This document shows, one piece after another, positions 36,689-50,100 of a stretch of DNA of 64,000 nucleotides. Within the stretch, counting starts at the first letter, position 1. The number at the start of each line of letters is the position of its first letter. The stretch is from contig CP085834.1 in assembly GCA_020809705.1 (NCBI GenBank), forward strand, positions 3,038,001 to 3,102,000, in the 5' to 3' direction. The DNA is from Calonectria ilicicola. Lineage: Eukaryota; Ascomycota; Sordariomycetes; Hypocreales; Nectriaceae. The notes beneath the pieces are model-generated. The model did not search any database. It was not told where the DNA came from and saw only the letters and a program-made list of their open reading frames with translations. A program made the position numbers and the translations under genes.

Positions 36689-37317
36689 GAAGAGGCAATC
36701 AAGGTCGAGTGCAAGGACAGAATCGTGACCAAGCCACACAAGCGTGCCGAGAGGAATATCAAAGTGTGGATTTTATGCATGCCGATCTTTCTCAGCTTAT
36801 GACCATTAGCGAGGATAGCGCTAACGTGTGGAATTATGCATAACTGTTTATGTTCCATTGCTACCCCGGCTACTAACAATCTGTGGTAAAAATATGGAGG
36901 TAATAAATATATCTTAGTAAGGAGAAGAAGAAGAAGTAAATTGCATCCAACAACTCTTTTTGTAGCCGAAACTGGGTATGGAATTCGACGTAGGACATGG
37001 CAAGATTATTATGGGTTACGGGACTGATGGAAGGGAAGCACTTTGCGAGACCAGAAACCGATAAAATTCTTCATTTCGTTTGTAATAGTTCATAAAAAGG
37101 AACAAAAAGCAATACGAACCGACCACAACAAACCACCAGATCAAACCACCAAAAACACCAAAAGCCGCAAAGACTGTCTGTCAACAGCCATAATAACAAC
37201 AAAACAAAACAAAAACAAGAAGAAGAGGAAGAAGAAGAAGGAGAAAAAGAAAAGAACAACAATGCGCTAAACATATCGTGATAGTGCTCGAAAAACCCTC
37301 AAATCATACCAATCCGC
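36689..37317. other. Intergenic with a purine-rich tract
   Basis: No gene supported. 37189-37260 is an A/G/AAC-rich tract (AAC, AAG and GAA runs) that gives rise to spurious Lys-rich and Ser-rich frames. Confidence 0.5.
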
Positions 37318-37950
37318 CTACACATAAACAAACTCCCGCCACCTCGCATCAAACCACACAAACAACAGCAGCGCAAAAAGGACCAAGACAATGCCCCAAG
37401 CAGTAAAAAACACCGAAAACCCGGACGTATACCCTGCAGCCAGAAAAAACATGGTGCCCGCCAAGACGAAAAAGACCGACAGCCGAGTAAGGAGACGTCG
37501 CTATCGTGTCCGAACAAGATCGTCCAGAGGCATGTCCCGGGCGCGAGCCAACCAAAGACCAGCAACAAAGGCAAAAGCCGCCATCATGGCGCTGCTAGAC
37601 ACAAATGTCCTTGCCAGGTTTTTGAGCATGGTCGTATAAAGGGCCGCGCCATCGATAGCCAGGAGAGCCATGGCCAGCGTGGCAATGAGGTTGCCATCGC
37701 TTCTGGTCTGGTCGAGGACTGATTGTGACTGTGGCGGGTACTGGTATTGGTATTGGTATTGGTACTGGTACTGTGGCTGGGGCTGGGGCTGTGGCTGAGG
37801 CTGAGGCTGAGGCTGAGTCTGCGTCTGCGTCTGCGGCTGCGTCTGCATCTGCATCTGCGTCGGGGACAGCGAGAGATTCGACAGGGCAAATTGTGAGGGC
37901 GGAGGCAGCGAGCCGCTGGTCGATCGAGAGCTGGTGCCTGAGGCCGACAT
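37318..37950 (-). pseudogene. Gln-repeat membrane protein interrupted by an in-frame TAG
   Basis: From the ATG at 37950 the frame encodes 149 residues: a Ser-rich head, a long Gln array of TQ, PQ and YQ dipeptides (about 31-75), then two membrane segments (about 88-109 and 118-136) ending in LVRTR and a TAG at 37503-37501. The same frame then stays open for 60 codons to 37318, coding two more strong membrane segments (LSVFFVLAGTMFFLAAG and GIVLVLFALLLFVWF). Together it reads as a four-span protein split by one stop. It could be a nonsense allele, readthrough, a sequencing error or an unseen intron. The family is not recognised. Confidence 0.5.
37735..37860. repeat. Imperfect hexanucleotide (codon-pair) repeat
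   Basis: Tandem six-base units of the GGTATT, GGCTGA and GTCTGC types (plus strand) encode the YQ, PQ and TQ/MQ dipeptide array of the minus-strand membrane protein. Expected to vary in length. Confidence 0.8.
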
Positions 37951-38639
37951 TTCGAAAATGAAGAACGAAAAGCAAGGAACGCGGACACGGGCGCGGGCGC
38001 GGGCAGGGGCAACAACACCAAGATGATGCGATGTGATGCGATGCGGTGTGATGCGATGTGATGCGCTGTGATGCGATGTGATGTGATGCGATACGATGCG
38101 ATGCGCGATGTGATGTGATGCGATGCAATGCAATGTGATGCGATGCGATGCGATGCGTTGACAACGGAGGGAGCATGGACAGAGACTGAATGCCAACGTA
38201 CTCCAACACTCTAACTTCTTGCACCTTCCTTTCCATCTTTACCACTAATCATTATGTAATCCATCATTCATCATGAGCTCCTTCCACAGACACATCGAAA
38301 CACGCCATAACGCAGATACGCGTCAAACACCAGGATAACCACGTTCACTGGGAGATTTTGGGGGTTGTTCACTACAACTTCAGTGGCCCCGCAAAGCACA
38401 CAATGGACCGAAGCCGATGATGGTATTACACTGCAGGCTTATCAGACCATCTCATCATCTGTTGTAATTTGGCTCTCAATTAGTTTAGCATTAAAGTGGT
38501 GCTTCTACAGGCTAGGCTGTGACCAATATGTGAAGATTGTATTGATAATTCATGACTGGCAGTCGTCCCCTCCGAATGACGCCAAAGTGGAGAATTTGCA
38601 TGCCACTAAACTACATGGTTAATTAATCATGGTCTTTGA
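37951..38639. other. Upstream region with pentanucleotide satellite
   Basis: Contains the GATGY array and no convincing gene. Frames that read through the array (His-Ile-Ala-Ser-type repeats) are artefacts of the repeat. The right end grades into the NACHT-WD40 relic. Confidence 0.5.
38022..38158. repeat. Pentanucleotide tandem array (GATGC/GATGT)
   Basis: About 137 bp of mostly GATGC and GATGT units with a few variants (GATAC, AATGC). Located just upstream of the Gln-repeat gene's start codon, so possibly in its promoter or leader. Confidence 0.85.
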
Positions 38640-40406
38640 ATGGGTGTGAGGCACAGGTGAAGGACTATTCGAGATATGGTGACTTTCTATGTGATGGAGA
38701 TGTGGTTCATAGCCTTTCTTAGAGAAAAATTCCTCTTTTGGCTCGAAGCTCTCAGCCTCAACCAGGAGCTATCCGCAGGGACTGCAGCGATTTCAAAATT
38801 CCAAGAGGCTGTTAATACACAAAAGGATTTTGGCAGAACCGGAGACCATGCGGCGTTTCTTTCTGGTGGAAGCCGCTTCATCAAGTACTTCAGGGCCATT
38901 ATAGAAGAATACCCCCTTCAAATTTACGCGTCGGGGCTACTTTTTGCTCCAACACAATCCCTCGTGCGACAGGGATTACGAGGAAATACTCGAGGATGTA
39001 GTCGAAGAGAAGCCGATCCGGATTTTTGATGTGGAGAGACCGCAGAGACCCAAGAATTTCTTAATCCCTTACAATTACAATAATATTTAGGTTCTACCAA
39101 ATGCCCGTCAACTTAAGATTAGGTCAACGAGGATGTGTGGAAGTTCGATGCAGATGAACAAATACTTGATTGGTGGGGAAATCTCGAACATGGATCTCCT
39201 TTTACTTTCGAAGTCTCACCCAATGGCCAAATTGCAGCAGTGAGGGGATTAACCGGAGTCTCCATTCATAATGGAAAGACTCTGGAGTTTTTAAAAGGGC
39301 TTGAAAGTTTCGCCATCTCGGCAACTTTTTCCCCTGACGGTGGGCTATTGGCAGTTCAAGAGAGACGCTACGTCCGTATCTGGGATGTGCATGGAATAAT
39401 ACGAGGTCTTTCAACGCCGAATGTTCCAGGTGACACTATTTCAGACTTCTGTTACTCGGAGGATGGCAAGTGGCTTGCCTCACAATTATATGATGGCACG
39501 GTCTGTATCTGGGATGCATCTGGGGACACTCTGTGGAGAACCCTCCACCACGTTGAAGATATAGTCCCATTGGGATGTATCAACCCTCTTGGAAACTGGA
39601 TCAAATTTTCATCCGTTCCTAGAAATTTGACACTGACAACTGCCTCTGCCAGATTGGTTTACCTCTGGGATCCTGTCACTGATCTGTTACAACGAACTAT
39701 CTGGTCCCCAAAGGGCATTACGTCATTCGATATTTCTCCTGATGGTAGTTTTGTCGCGATATGTACCACGGAATGTTTCCTGTACCTTTGGGAAGCGATC
39801 TCCGGGAACTTGTTGATGATCAGGTCGGATTTAAAAGTTTTAAGGTCCTCATCTCGTGTGACCTGCGTCTCCTCTCCAGCCTCACGGTTCCTGGCGGTGG
39901 CAGGTGTCGCATTCGGGGACGGTACTGAGGGATTGGTTCTGAATATCTCAGCTGGTACTTTGCATTTATTTATTTTGCCAATGCACGCGAGTGTCGATCC
40001 GTCTATGGCGCTGTCTCCTAACGAGATATCATTTGCCCTCGTATTAAATGATAGAATACAGTTAAGGGATATAACAACAGGTTGCTCTCACACAATCCAT
40101 ATCCGTACGAACCGAACATTATTTCGAAGTAATTCGACTTTGCAGACGGACAGAGGGAAACTTGATGTTACCGTGTTGCTCAGCTCGCCCAGTGATTCGA
40201 AATTGGCCAAGTCGCTGGCTGGGGTTTTAACAAGCTGCATTCATCCCTTTAACTGCGTTAGCCCTCCACCTCCGTACCCCGCCCCACATGACCCCAGCAA
40301 AAGCAAAGTGACCTCGAGTGACATCAATGACTTCCAGAATCAATGCAACTTATTTTACTATATAATTTATTATTTTATTTACAATGAATACCTAGCAGTC
40401 CTCTAA
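38640..40406 (+). pseudogene. C-terminal relic of a NACHT-WD40 (NLR-like) protein
   Basis: The left part encodes the helical linker that precedes WD40 repeats in fungal NACHT-WD40 proteins (FLREKFLFWLEALSL, RFIKYFRAIIEEYPLQIYASGLLFAPT). It is broken: the block reading GDVVHS and the block reading FLREKF are one base out of phase near 38714, and the frame ends at 39029. A 423-codon frame at 39135-40406 then encodes about six to seven degenerate WD40 repeats (SVSPNGQ, FSPDGGLLAV..VRIWDV, DGTVCIWDA, ISPDGSFVAI, LYLWEA). No NACHT or N-terminal domain is present. The last 20 codons run into AT-rich DNA. Intact relatives act in non-self recognition; this copy is probably dead. Confidence 0.7.
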
Positions 40407-41079
40407 TAAGGCCATCAATGTATATGATAATAATAGCTTTATCTTAACTGATGACTGCTGCCGCGAGCGGCCTAAGGATAATACCTGCCGGCTAATGAAG
40501 GTGCCAACCACTAACCGCGGCTACAGCTTTAAGCTAATTGAACTACTAGCCTAGGCTATAATAATTGAAGAGCTGCCCTAAGACCTGCTATTATTATTCT
40601 AAGAATTCTTATTTATTTCTTTAGTTAAAAGATAGGTTTAATATATTAATAGTTGGGCTAGTTATTTGCTTGATTAAGTTAAAAGTTATAGTTAATAATG
40701 CCTATGGTTATAGCTGTTAAATTGGAAACTGATCTCTATTGTAGAAATCTATATATGGATTGTTATTATAATTTATATATAAATAATTAAGGAACTAAAA
40801 ATTAAAGACTATTAAAAGACTTTATAATTAAAGGCTTAATATATTATTTATTTAATTATTAAATAAATATTTTATAATTAGTTTTAGCTTTTATTATAAT
40901 ATTTATAAATATTTAATTATATAATTATTTAAATAATTATAATAAACCAACCTTATAACTAGATCTTTAATTAAATTAATAAATAATTTAATATAATATA
41001 ATAAATATCTACTTAATTCTATAAGCTAGATATAAATATTACTATAAATAAAATTATAATCTGCTATCTTGGAAGATCT
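40407..41079. other. AT-rich, mutated DNA of unknown origin at the isochore boundary
   Basis: Composition switches sharply to A/T-rich with abundant TpA. A less mutated patch at 40445-40570 keeps some GC and short protein-like codons, but no element could be named. It lies left of element A's 5' LTR. Confidence 0.5.
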
Positions 41080-41474
41080 TGTTATAACCCATAACACGCC
41101 TAGGCGGTCAAACAAAGCAGAAATAATGCTCACCTACCCTATAGCCCCACACCAACTAATAAGGAAGCGCTTATAAGCGATCACTCGCAGCGTTAGTAAT
41201 CACCTTATAATTACCACCTTAATTATTAATATATTAGATAGAACCAATATAATAAGTGCCTACTAGATAATAATATATAGATAGGTTAGAATCTGCCCTT
41301 ATAGCTAATATTAATTAATTTTTAATATAATTTAATTATTTTAATTATAATTAATTATTATTTAATATAATACTTCTATTACTTTATTTATTATAATATA
41401 CTTAATTATCCTATTAATAATAAATCTTTTATTTTAATTAATTTATTAAATTAAAAATTAATTAGATTATTATA
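41080..41474 (+). repeat. Element A, 5' LTR (RIP-mutated)
   Basis: 395 bp, starting TGTTATAACCC. It is collinear with the intact LTR at 60096-60490 and has the same length, differing by many C/T and G/A changes. Together with the downstream gag it defines the left end of the oldest element of the family here. Confidence 0.88.
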
Positions 41475-41864
41475 TATTAAAAGCTTTTATTTAATTAATT
41501 ATTTATATTAATAATTAAATAATAATAATATCTAGAAAGAACCTTATTATTATTATTTCTTTTAATAATATTAAATTAATTATAGAATTATAATAAGTTA
41601 AGAAGAAATTTATAGATATATAAGTATAATTTAAAGTAAAAAAAGCTAGAACTACTATAATTAAAGGAAATAAGAGTAAAGATATTAATAAAATTCTAAG
41701 ATCTCCAGTTCTAGAGCCCTTTCTAAAAAAGGCTGCTGATATAGTCCCCTTCCTTACCTAAATAAAGGGATACTTTTGCTTTTTCCTAATATAATTTATA
41801 ACCCTTGAAGCCCAGGTATTATATACTAAAACCCTTCTCCAAGAGGATGTAGGAGTATGGTTTG
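41475..41864 (+). mobile_element. Element A, start of gag, interrupted by element B
   Basis: Collinear with the beginning of the intact gag at 60491-60880 but full of stops. It ends at GTATGGTTTG, where B is inserted; the last five bases (41860-41864, GTTTG) are repeated after B at 54139-54143. The stretch 41700-41864 is much less mutated than its surroundings. Confidence 0.85.
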
Positions 41865-42260
41865 TATTATGACCCATGACACACCTGGGCGGTCAAATAA
41901 GGCAAAAATAATGCTTACCTACCTTATAACCCTATACTAATTAATAAGGAAGTGCTTATAAGCGATTACTTATAAATATTAATAATTATTTTATAATTAT
42001 TATTTTAATTATTAATATATTAGATAGAATTAATATAGTAAGTGTTTACTAAGTAATAGTATATAGATAGATTAGAATCTGCCCTTATAGCTAATATTAA
42101 CTAGCTTTTAATATAATTTAATTACCTTAATTATAATTAATTATTACTTAATATAATATTTTTATTATTTTATTTATTATAATATATTTAATTATTTTAT
42201 TAATAATAAACTTTTTATTTTAATTAATTTATTAAGTTAAGAATTAATTAAATTATTATA
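41865..42260 (+). repeat. Element B, 5' LTR
   Basis: 396 bp, starting TATTATGACCC (TG start changed to TA). Collinear with the intact LTR at 60096. Confidence 0.87.
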
Positions 42261-45200
42261 TATTAAAAGCTCTTATTTAATTAATTACTTATATTAATAA
42301 TTAAGTAATAATAATATTTAGAAAGAACCTTACTACCACTACTTCTCCTAGTAATATTAAATTAACTATAGAATTATAGTAAGTTAAGAAGAAATTTATA
42401 GATATATAAGTATAACTTAAAGTAGAAAAAGCTAGAACTATTATAGTTAAAGGAAATAAAGGTAAAGATATTAGTAAAATTCTAAGACCCCCAGTCTTAG
42501 AGCCCTTTTTAGGAAAAGCTGCTAATATAGTCCCCTTCTTTATCTAAATAAAAGAATACTTTTACTTCTTCTTAACTTAATTAGTAACTCTTAAAGCTTA
42601 AGTATTATATATTAAAACCCTTCTTTAAGAAGATATAGAAGTATAATTTAAATCTATTATAAGAGATTATTTAGAAAATAAGAATAATATTAATTAAAAT
42701 AAAGAAATCTAAGAGATTTTTAGAGACTAGGAATATTTTAAAATTATTATTAAAGATAATTTTAGTATAATTAATATAAAATAATAAATTATAAATTAAT
42801 TATATAAATTTAAATAAATAAAATCTTATAACTAGTATTTAGCCAAGTTTAAAAAAATTGTAGTACAAATAGCCTAAGATGATAATATACTAATAGAACT
42901 TTACTATAAAGGTTTAAAGAGTAAAGTTAAGGATAAAATCTATAAAAAAGACTAGTTAAAAAACTCTTAAAGTATATTAAAAGTGCTATTAAAATTAATA
43001 AAAGATAATTTAACTAATATAAAGAATATGCTTAAGATAATAAAACCCTATATATCCTAAATAAAGGAAAAACCTAGAATAAGTAGTAAAGCATTATATA
43101 TAGGACTTATTTAGAATTAATAGAACTTAGCGCTATTTAAAATTATAATAAAAGTAAGATTACTTACTTTAATTATAGAAAGAAAGAATATAAATCCTTC
43201 AAATATTACTTCTTAAAAATAAAAAATCAATTTAAATTTATATTAAAAGAATAAAAATAATTTAATATTATAAAAACTTAATAAACCTTAGTATTAGAAA
43301 GAAAAAAGAATACTATAAGAAAAATTATTCTTACTATTATTAAAAAATATAAACTAACCACTATAATTAAATAATATACAAAAAACCATAAATTATATAA
43401 AATAAAACTTACCTTATAATAAGAAATCAATAAAACTATTTAAAAAGCATAATCAACCTAATAAAAAGGATAGTTCTACCTTCCCTATAAATAGTTAGAA
43501 TAAGTTAAGAAGATAGGAATCCCTACATCTATTCTAGATATATATACTAATAAAGTACTAATATAATAGAATACTTATACCTATAATGAAAATAAAAATA
43601 GAAAATAAACAACTAATATTAAAAGAATAACCTAATAAATTAAAAAACCTTTATAAAATAGAGACAAAGTCTTCTTACTTATATAAAGCAAATAGTAACT
43701 AGAAAACCATAACCCCTAATCTATCCAACATTAGGAGAATAACCCTAAACTAAATATAGCACATAAAGAACATAAAAATATCTTATAGATAAGCTACTAT
43801 AACCATAACTACCTTTAATATATAAAGTAAAAATAATATATAATATACTTCCTTATTAAAGTAGAAAATATAATTATTTACTATACTTATAAAAGATACT
43901 TTAATTAATATAAAATAATAAAAAAAACCCCTACTACTAATTTACTATATTAAAACTAAATAAGCCTAAGTTCCCTAATTATAATAAATTACTTTAAAAT
44001 AAATATTAAAACCTTAAATATAATATCTATATAATAAATAAAATAATAATCTAGTACTAAATAAAACTAAAAAATAAATAAAGCCTTTTATAGAAAAGTA
44101 GTAGAAGCAGCTAGGGCAATAACCCCCAAAATTACTAAAAGAACTCCCTAAAAAAGCTCTATACTCTACAACTAAAGAGCAACCTCAATAATAACTAGAA
44201 GTAAAAATAAGAATTAAAAGGAAGTAATATAATACTATAATGGATAGTAGAATTAAACAAAACTACATTAATCTTTAAATAATTAATTAACTTTAATTAT
44301 TATAGATAATAAAAGTTAATTTATATAAAATTATTAATATAAAAGGAATCTCTTTTAATTATAATAATAATATTATAAATAAAAAGATTAATTACCTAAA
44401 AATCTTTATTAAAGAAAAAATTAAAAAGTAACCTTTAATATTATTAATATTAGATAGTATAACCTAATTTTAAAGTACCTATAGTTATACTAATATAACC
44501 CTAATATCTACTAATATACTAATTAAATATAAATATTTAAAAAGTATAATATAGCTAGTAATATTTTTATAAACTATAATAAAAGATCTTAAACTCCTAG
44601 CCTTAATTAAATAAAAGATATAAGTAAAAAAGAATCTTTACTACTTAAAAAAACTAAATATAAATATAAAAATAATTAAAAAAGATAAAGATAATAAATA
44701 ATTACCTACCTTAAAGCATAATTCTAATAAATTAATAAAAGCTTTAAAAAATAAAAGCTAAAGTAGAAATAGATAGATTATATAATATACTCCTATAATA
44801 CTAAATCTACAAAAAACTCTTTATAAAAGAACTAGATATTAAACTACTTAAGTTTAACTAATAAGATCATAAAATCATCCTTAAAGATAGATCTAATATC
44901 TAATTTTACTTTATTTATAATCTCAACCAAATCAAGCTTAATATTTTAAAGGAATATATCTAAGATATACTTAAAAAAGATATATTTATATTTTAAATTT
45001 TAAAGTTAGTTATTTTATTATATTTATATTTAAGAAAAATAAAAAGTTATATTTTATTATAAATTACTAATAACTTAATAATATTATTATTAAAGATTAT
45101 ACTTTATTATTATTAATTAATAAAATAAAGGATTATTTTTATAAAGTTAATATCTTTATTATATTAGATCTTAAAGAAGTATATAATCTTATTTATATTA

Positions 45201-46983
45201 AAAAAGGATATAAATAGAAAATTACTTTTTAAATAAAATTTAGATTATTTAAATATCTAATTATATCTTTTAAACTTATAAATATACTAATATTATTTTA
45301 ATAAATAATAACTAATATATTATAAGAATATTTAAATATTTTTATTATCTACTATCTAGATAATATCCTTATTTTCTTTAAAAATAAAGAAGAATATAAA
45401 GAATATATTTATAAGATCTTAAAAGCCCTCTAAAATACCAAACTCCTAATTAAACTAAAAAAAGTAAGTTCTATATTTAAAAAGTAGAATTTTTAAGATA
45501 TATTATTAGCTCTAATGAAATTCATATAGACCTAAAGAAAGTCACTATAGTAAAAGATTAGAAGAAATCTATTAATATAAAGGAAGTATAAGCCTTCCTT
45601 AGATTTATTAATTATTATTAAAGATTTATTAAAGGATTTAATAAAATTACCTTAGGTATAATAGAACTAACTAAGAAAGGAATTATCTTTTAATAAAGAA
45701 ATAAAGTATAGCAATTATTTAAAGCTATAAGAAATACTATTTTAAAAAACCTATTCTTGTAATATTCGACCCTAATAAGCCTATAAAGCTAGAAACCAAT
45801 ATATTAGACTTCACCTTAGGGGCCTAGATTGAATAATAAGATAAATAAGAAAACCTATATCCTATAGCATTCTACTTATATAAGCTATATAGCCCTAAGC
45901 TAAACTACTCTATCTATAATAAAGAATTCCTTACTATTATTAATACTTTTAAAGAATTTTAATAATACCTTTTAAAAAATAATTATAAAATTATAATATA
46001 TATTAATTATAAAAATATTACTTACTTCATAATCACTCAAAAACTTAATAAAAAACAATTACAATATATAAAATATTTATCTAAATTTAATTATTAAATT
46101 ATTTATATTAAAAAGATTAAGAATAATTATACCAATACAATCAGCTGCCAACCTAACTATAATATAGAAAAACCAAAAATATAGAAAAAACTATTAATCT
46201 ATAATACTAATAGAGGATTAGAATAAGCCCTAATTAGTAGAATAATAATAGAAATAAAGAAAATAATCACTACTATAAGAATAAGAGGATTACTATATAT
46301 AACCAGAACTACTACTATAGAAATACTAATATAATAAGTAGAATAAGGTAATTTACTATTAAGGAAAATTAAAGAATATAATCTAATACTTTTGGAAGAA
46401 GAAAAAATAGATTATCTATAAGTATTAGAGAAATATTAAATAGAGTTAATAAGGGATATTTATAAATATCCCTTATATAGCTATAAAGACATTAATAAAA
46501 CCCTTAAATAAATTAAATAGATATTTTCCTTTAATAAAATAAAAAAGAAAGTTAAATAAATATATAAGGAATATAATCTATATTAATACTTTAAAAAACC
46601 AAGATATAAACTATACAGATTATTATAACCATCCTCTATTATATAATAACTATAGGACTTAATTATAATAGACTTTATTACTAACCTTCTCTTATCAACA
46701 GACCTTACTATAAGAATATATTATAATAGTATTTTTATTATTATAGATTATTTTATAAAAGTAGTATATTATCTTTCTTATAATAAAGTAATAAAAAAGA
46801 AACAATTCATTTATCTTTTCTTTTAAAATATAATTATTATACATAGATTACTAACTAAAATCATTTTAAATAGAGAATAACTATTTACATTTAAATTTTA
46901 ATAAAGTTTAATATTCTTAATAGGATTAAACTATAAGCTAAGTATAACCTTCTATCCCTAAATAAATAAACAAACTAAATATT

Positions 46984-47195
46984 TGTCACAGGCTGAAGCC
47001 TAGCAGAGGATTACAGCTATACCATATCCACCTAGATTAAGCTTTATAACTATATTAGTAGCAAGGGCACACCAAGGCATATATAATCAGAAGAATACAT
47101 TCTTCTAATTATCTTCTTCTTCTTCCTCCTTAGCTTTAGATAGACTAATATAGAGCACCTTTTAAATTAAATAAACCCAGAACTAGCCCTTTATA
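46984..47195 (+). repeat. Element C, 5' LTR
   Basis: 212 bp, TGTCACAGGCTGAAG to a mutated CTTTATA end. Pairs with 52141-52352. Confidence 0.85.
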
Positions 47196-50100
47196 TATCT
47201 AAAGCTTAATCAATTTTAATATAAACTATTGGTTAAGATATTTATAGGTATAATAGTAGATTAAGGATTTAGTAGCTTAACGCTAAATAAGGTAATCTAA
47301 TAGTGGCTAGTATAGCTTATATAATAGGGATTAAGTGCGACTTTAGCCCCAATCTAGGAGTAGATTGTGTAATTAAGAGCCTAATAGGGTAGTATAATAG
47401 AGAGATTAATGCTACCACAGGAATGCCCTAAGAAGAGCCCAAGGGCCTTAGTTAAGGTAGAGTTATTGGGTTTAATTGGGCTAAATACTGATATCCTTTA
47501 ATAGTCCCTTTTAAAGTAGAAGCTACTTCTAAATCTATTAAAGTTTTTAGGTGATTATTATAAGTACTTAATATAATTATAGTAGATAAGAGATAAGTTA
47601 AAGTTAGATATTTACCTTTATATATTAAATTAAGAGCTTTAGTACTTAATTAATTTATATTTAGTAATAGGATTTTAGAAGGTAGTGGCTATCTTCTATA
47701 CTACTGGAGAACCTAGAGGTTGTTATAATCTTATAGACTTTATATATTACTTAGATTATATATATAAGGATATTAATTTATAAATATATATAGTAGTATT
47801 TTTATAAACCCTTTAATAAGATAAGAATATCTCTCTTGCAAGCTTTCTACCTAAATTTAAGTAGATTATGGTAGATGTAGGAGGCTCCTAGTAGGCTAAT
47901 TAAGCCAAGATCACCTTTTTAGAAGATATATTAAACTTATAGTTGTAGTATAGCTTAGTTATAGTAGATCTATTATATGATTATGTAGGCTAGCTGGCTT
48001 AAGTATAGGATATAGCTTGGAAGCTAGAGAAACTTAGGAAGCCTAGGAAAAAGGAACCTACTACTAGTTAAAGGTAAGATTATATTTTTTAGGTCTTTAA
48101 AGTAATTAAGGATTATAAAGGTAATATACCAATAATAAGCAAGGTAATTACTAAGAAACCGACCTCTTGCAAGTAGCCTACTAATAATTAAGACCAGGAT
48201 ATATAATATTGCTTTAGTTATAGAAGCTTTAATTACTTAAAGATCTCTTACCTAATTTACTAATTAATAATCTAATAATCTTATATAAAGAAAGCTAAGT
48301 AAGCTAATAGTGCTAACTTTATAAAGTTAGACTTATTTACTAGTAAGGGTGAAAACTTAGAAAATAAGAAGCTTTAATATAAAGTTAAATATTAAAGCTA
48401 TCTAAGGAAGATCTTTAAGGGTAGGTAAAGTAAAAGCCTATGATGATTAGTGGATTAGCTCTAGTTGAAGCAAGAGTTAATAATTAATCTATTTAAGCCC
48501 TTATTAATATAGGCTATAATACTTTTGCCCTTGTAAGTAAAGATCTAGCTAACCGGCTAGCCCTTCCATATATTAAGAAGAAGCTATAATAGCTTAATAA
48601 CTTTACTGAGTCTAAGGAAAGGACTTATGTCTCCGGGGTTGTAGTATTAATCCTTAAGGTAGGAGGTTATAAGTAGAGGCTATATGCCTATACTATAAAA
48701 GGCCTAGAAGAGGATTTATTTCTAGGTAAGCCTTAGTTAAAGGTAAATGAGGTTATTTATAATATAGTAAAGGAGTGTATTACCTATAGGGTAGTTGGAA
48801 TCAAGCTATAGCTTGCTAGTAAAGAAGAAATCCTAGAGGTCTGTTAGATATAGGCAGCTTGTTGTATTATAGTTGCGATCTTTGTAGCTGAATGTTGCTG
48901 CTTATGTAGGACATGTAGTCTAGCAGCATTATTAGTACGATCTATTAGCTTAAAAGATATTAAAGAAGCCCTTTAATAGAAGGTTAAGGAAGATCTAAAG
49001 GAATAGATTCCAGTTATATTATTTAATAAATTTAGAGAATTATTTTTAATAATAGAGGTAATTAAACTATTATTACATTAATTAAGTATTGATTATAAGG
49101 TTAATCTATAATAAGACAAGTTCGGGGATAAACTATCGCTCCCTTAGGGACCTCTATATAATATATCTAGAGAGAAATTGCTAATCTTTAAAAAGACTTT
49201 TAGAGATCTATTGGATAAGGGATTTATCCAAGCTAGTAGCTTAGCTGCTGGCGCCCTGGTATTGTTTGTTAGGAAGCTTAGAGGAGGACTATGCTTTTAT
49301 TGTAATTACTATATGCTTAATACTATTATACAATAAGATCGGTATCCTCTTCCCTTAATTATAGAGATACTGTGGAATCTATCTAAGGCTAAGTGGTTTA
49401 TTAAGCTGGATGTAGTTATTGCCTTTTATAAGGTCCGAATGATTAAAGGGCATAAGGCTAAGATTGCCTTCTGGACCTAGTTTAGGCTATATAAGTGGCT
49501 AGTATGCCCATTTGGCCTAAGTGGCGCACCTACTATATTCTAGAGGTATATGAATAAGGTGTTGTAAGACTTTTTAGATAACTTTGTTACAGTCTATTTG
49601 GATAATATATTGATCTATTCTAGCGGCTTAAAGAAGGATCATCTAGCAAAGGTATAAAAGGTACTCTATGCCTTAGCTGCTGCTAGACTATATCTAGATC
49701 TAAAGAAGTGTAAGTTTACAGTCCAAGAGGTAAAATACCTAGGATTTATTATGTAAGCTAGGAAAGAAGTATTCTATAACCTAGAGAAGTAGTAAGCAAT
49801 TTACAAATGGAAAGCACCCTAGATAGTAAAAAGTATATAAAGTTTTTTAGACTTTATAAATTATTATTAGATCTTTATACTAAACTTTATAAAGATATTA
49901 GTCCCTCTAATAATATTAACTTAAAAAGGGGTTGTTTTTAAATAAGGACCTAGTAAGAAAGCAGCTTTCTAGGAACTTAAGCATAGGTTTTGCAAAGCTC
50001 CTATATTACAATAATAAGATCCGGATAGACCAATATTTCTTAAGGCTAATTACTTAAGTAATGTATTAGGAGAAGTGCTAGCTTAAGAAGATAAGCAGGG

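Noticed and set aside
37595..38245. Frames with His-Ile-Ala-Ser repeats and Asp/Ala repeats
   Set aside because: Produced by the GATGY satellite and the hexanucleotide array read in alternative frames.
46451..46474. Perfect 24-bp palindrome (AAGGGATATTTA and its complement)
   Set aside because: It lies in decayed integrase codons of element B, is less perfect in A, and is best explained by RIP changes.
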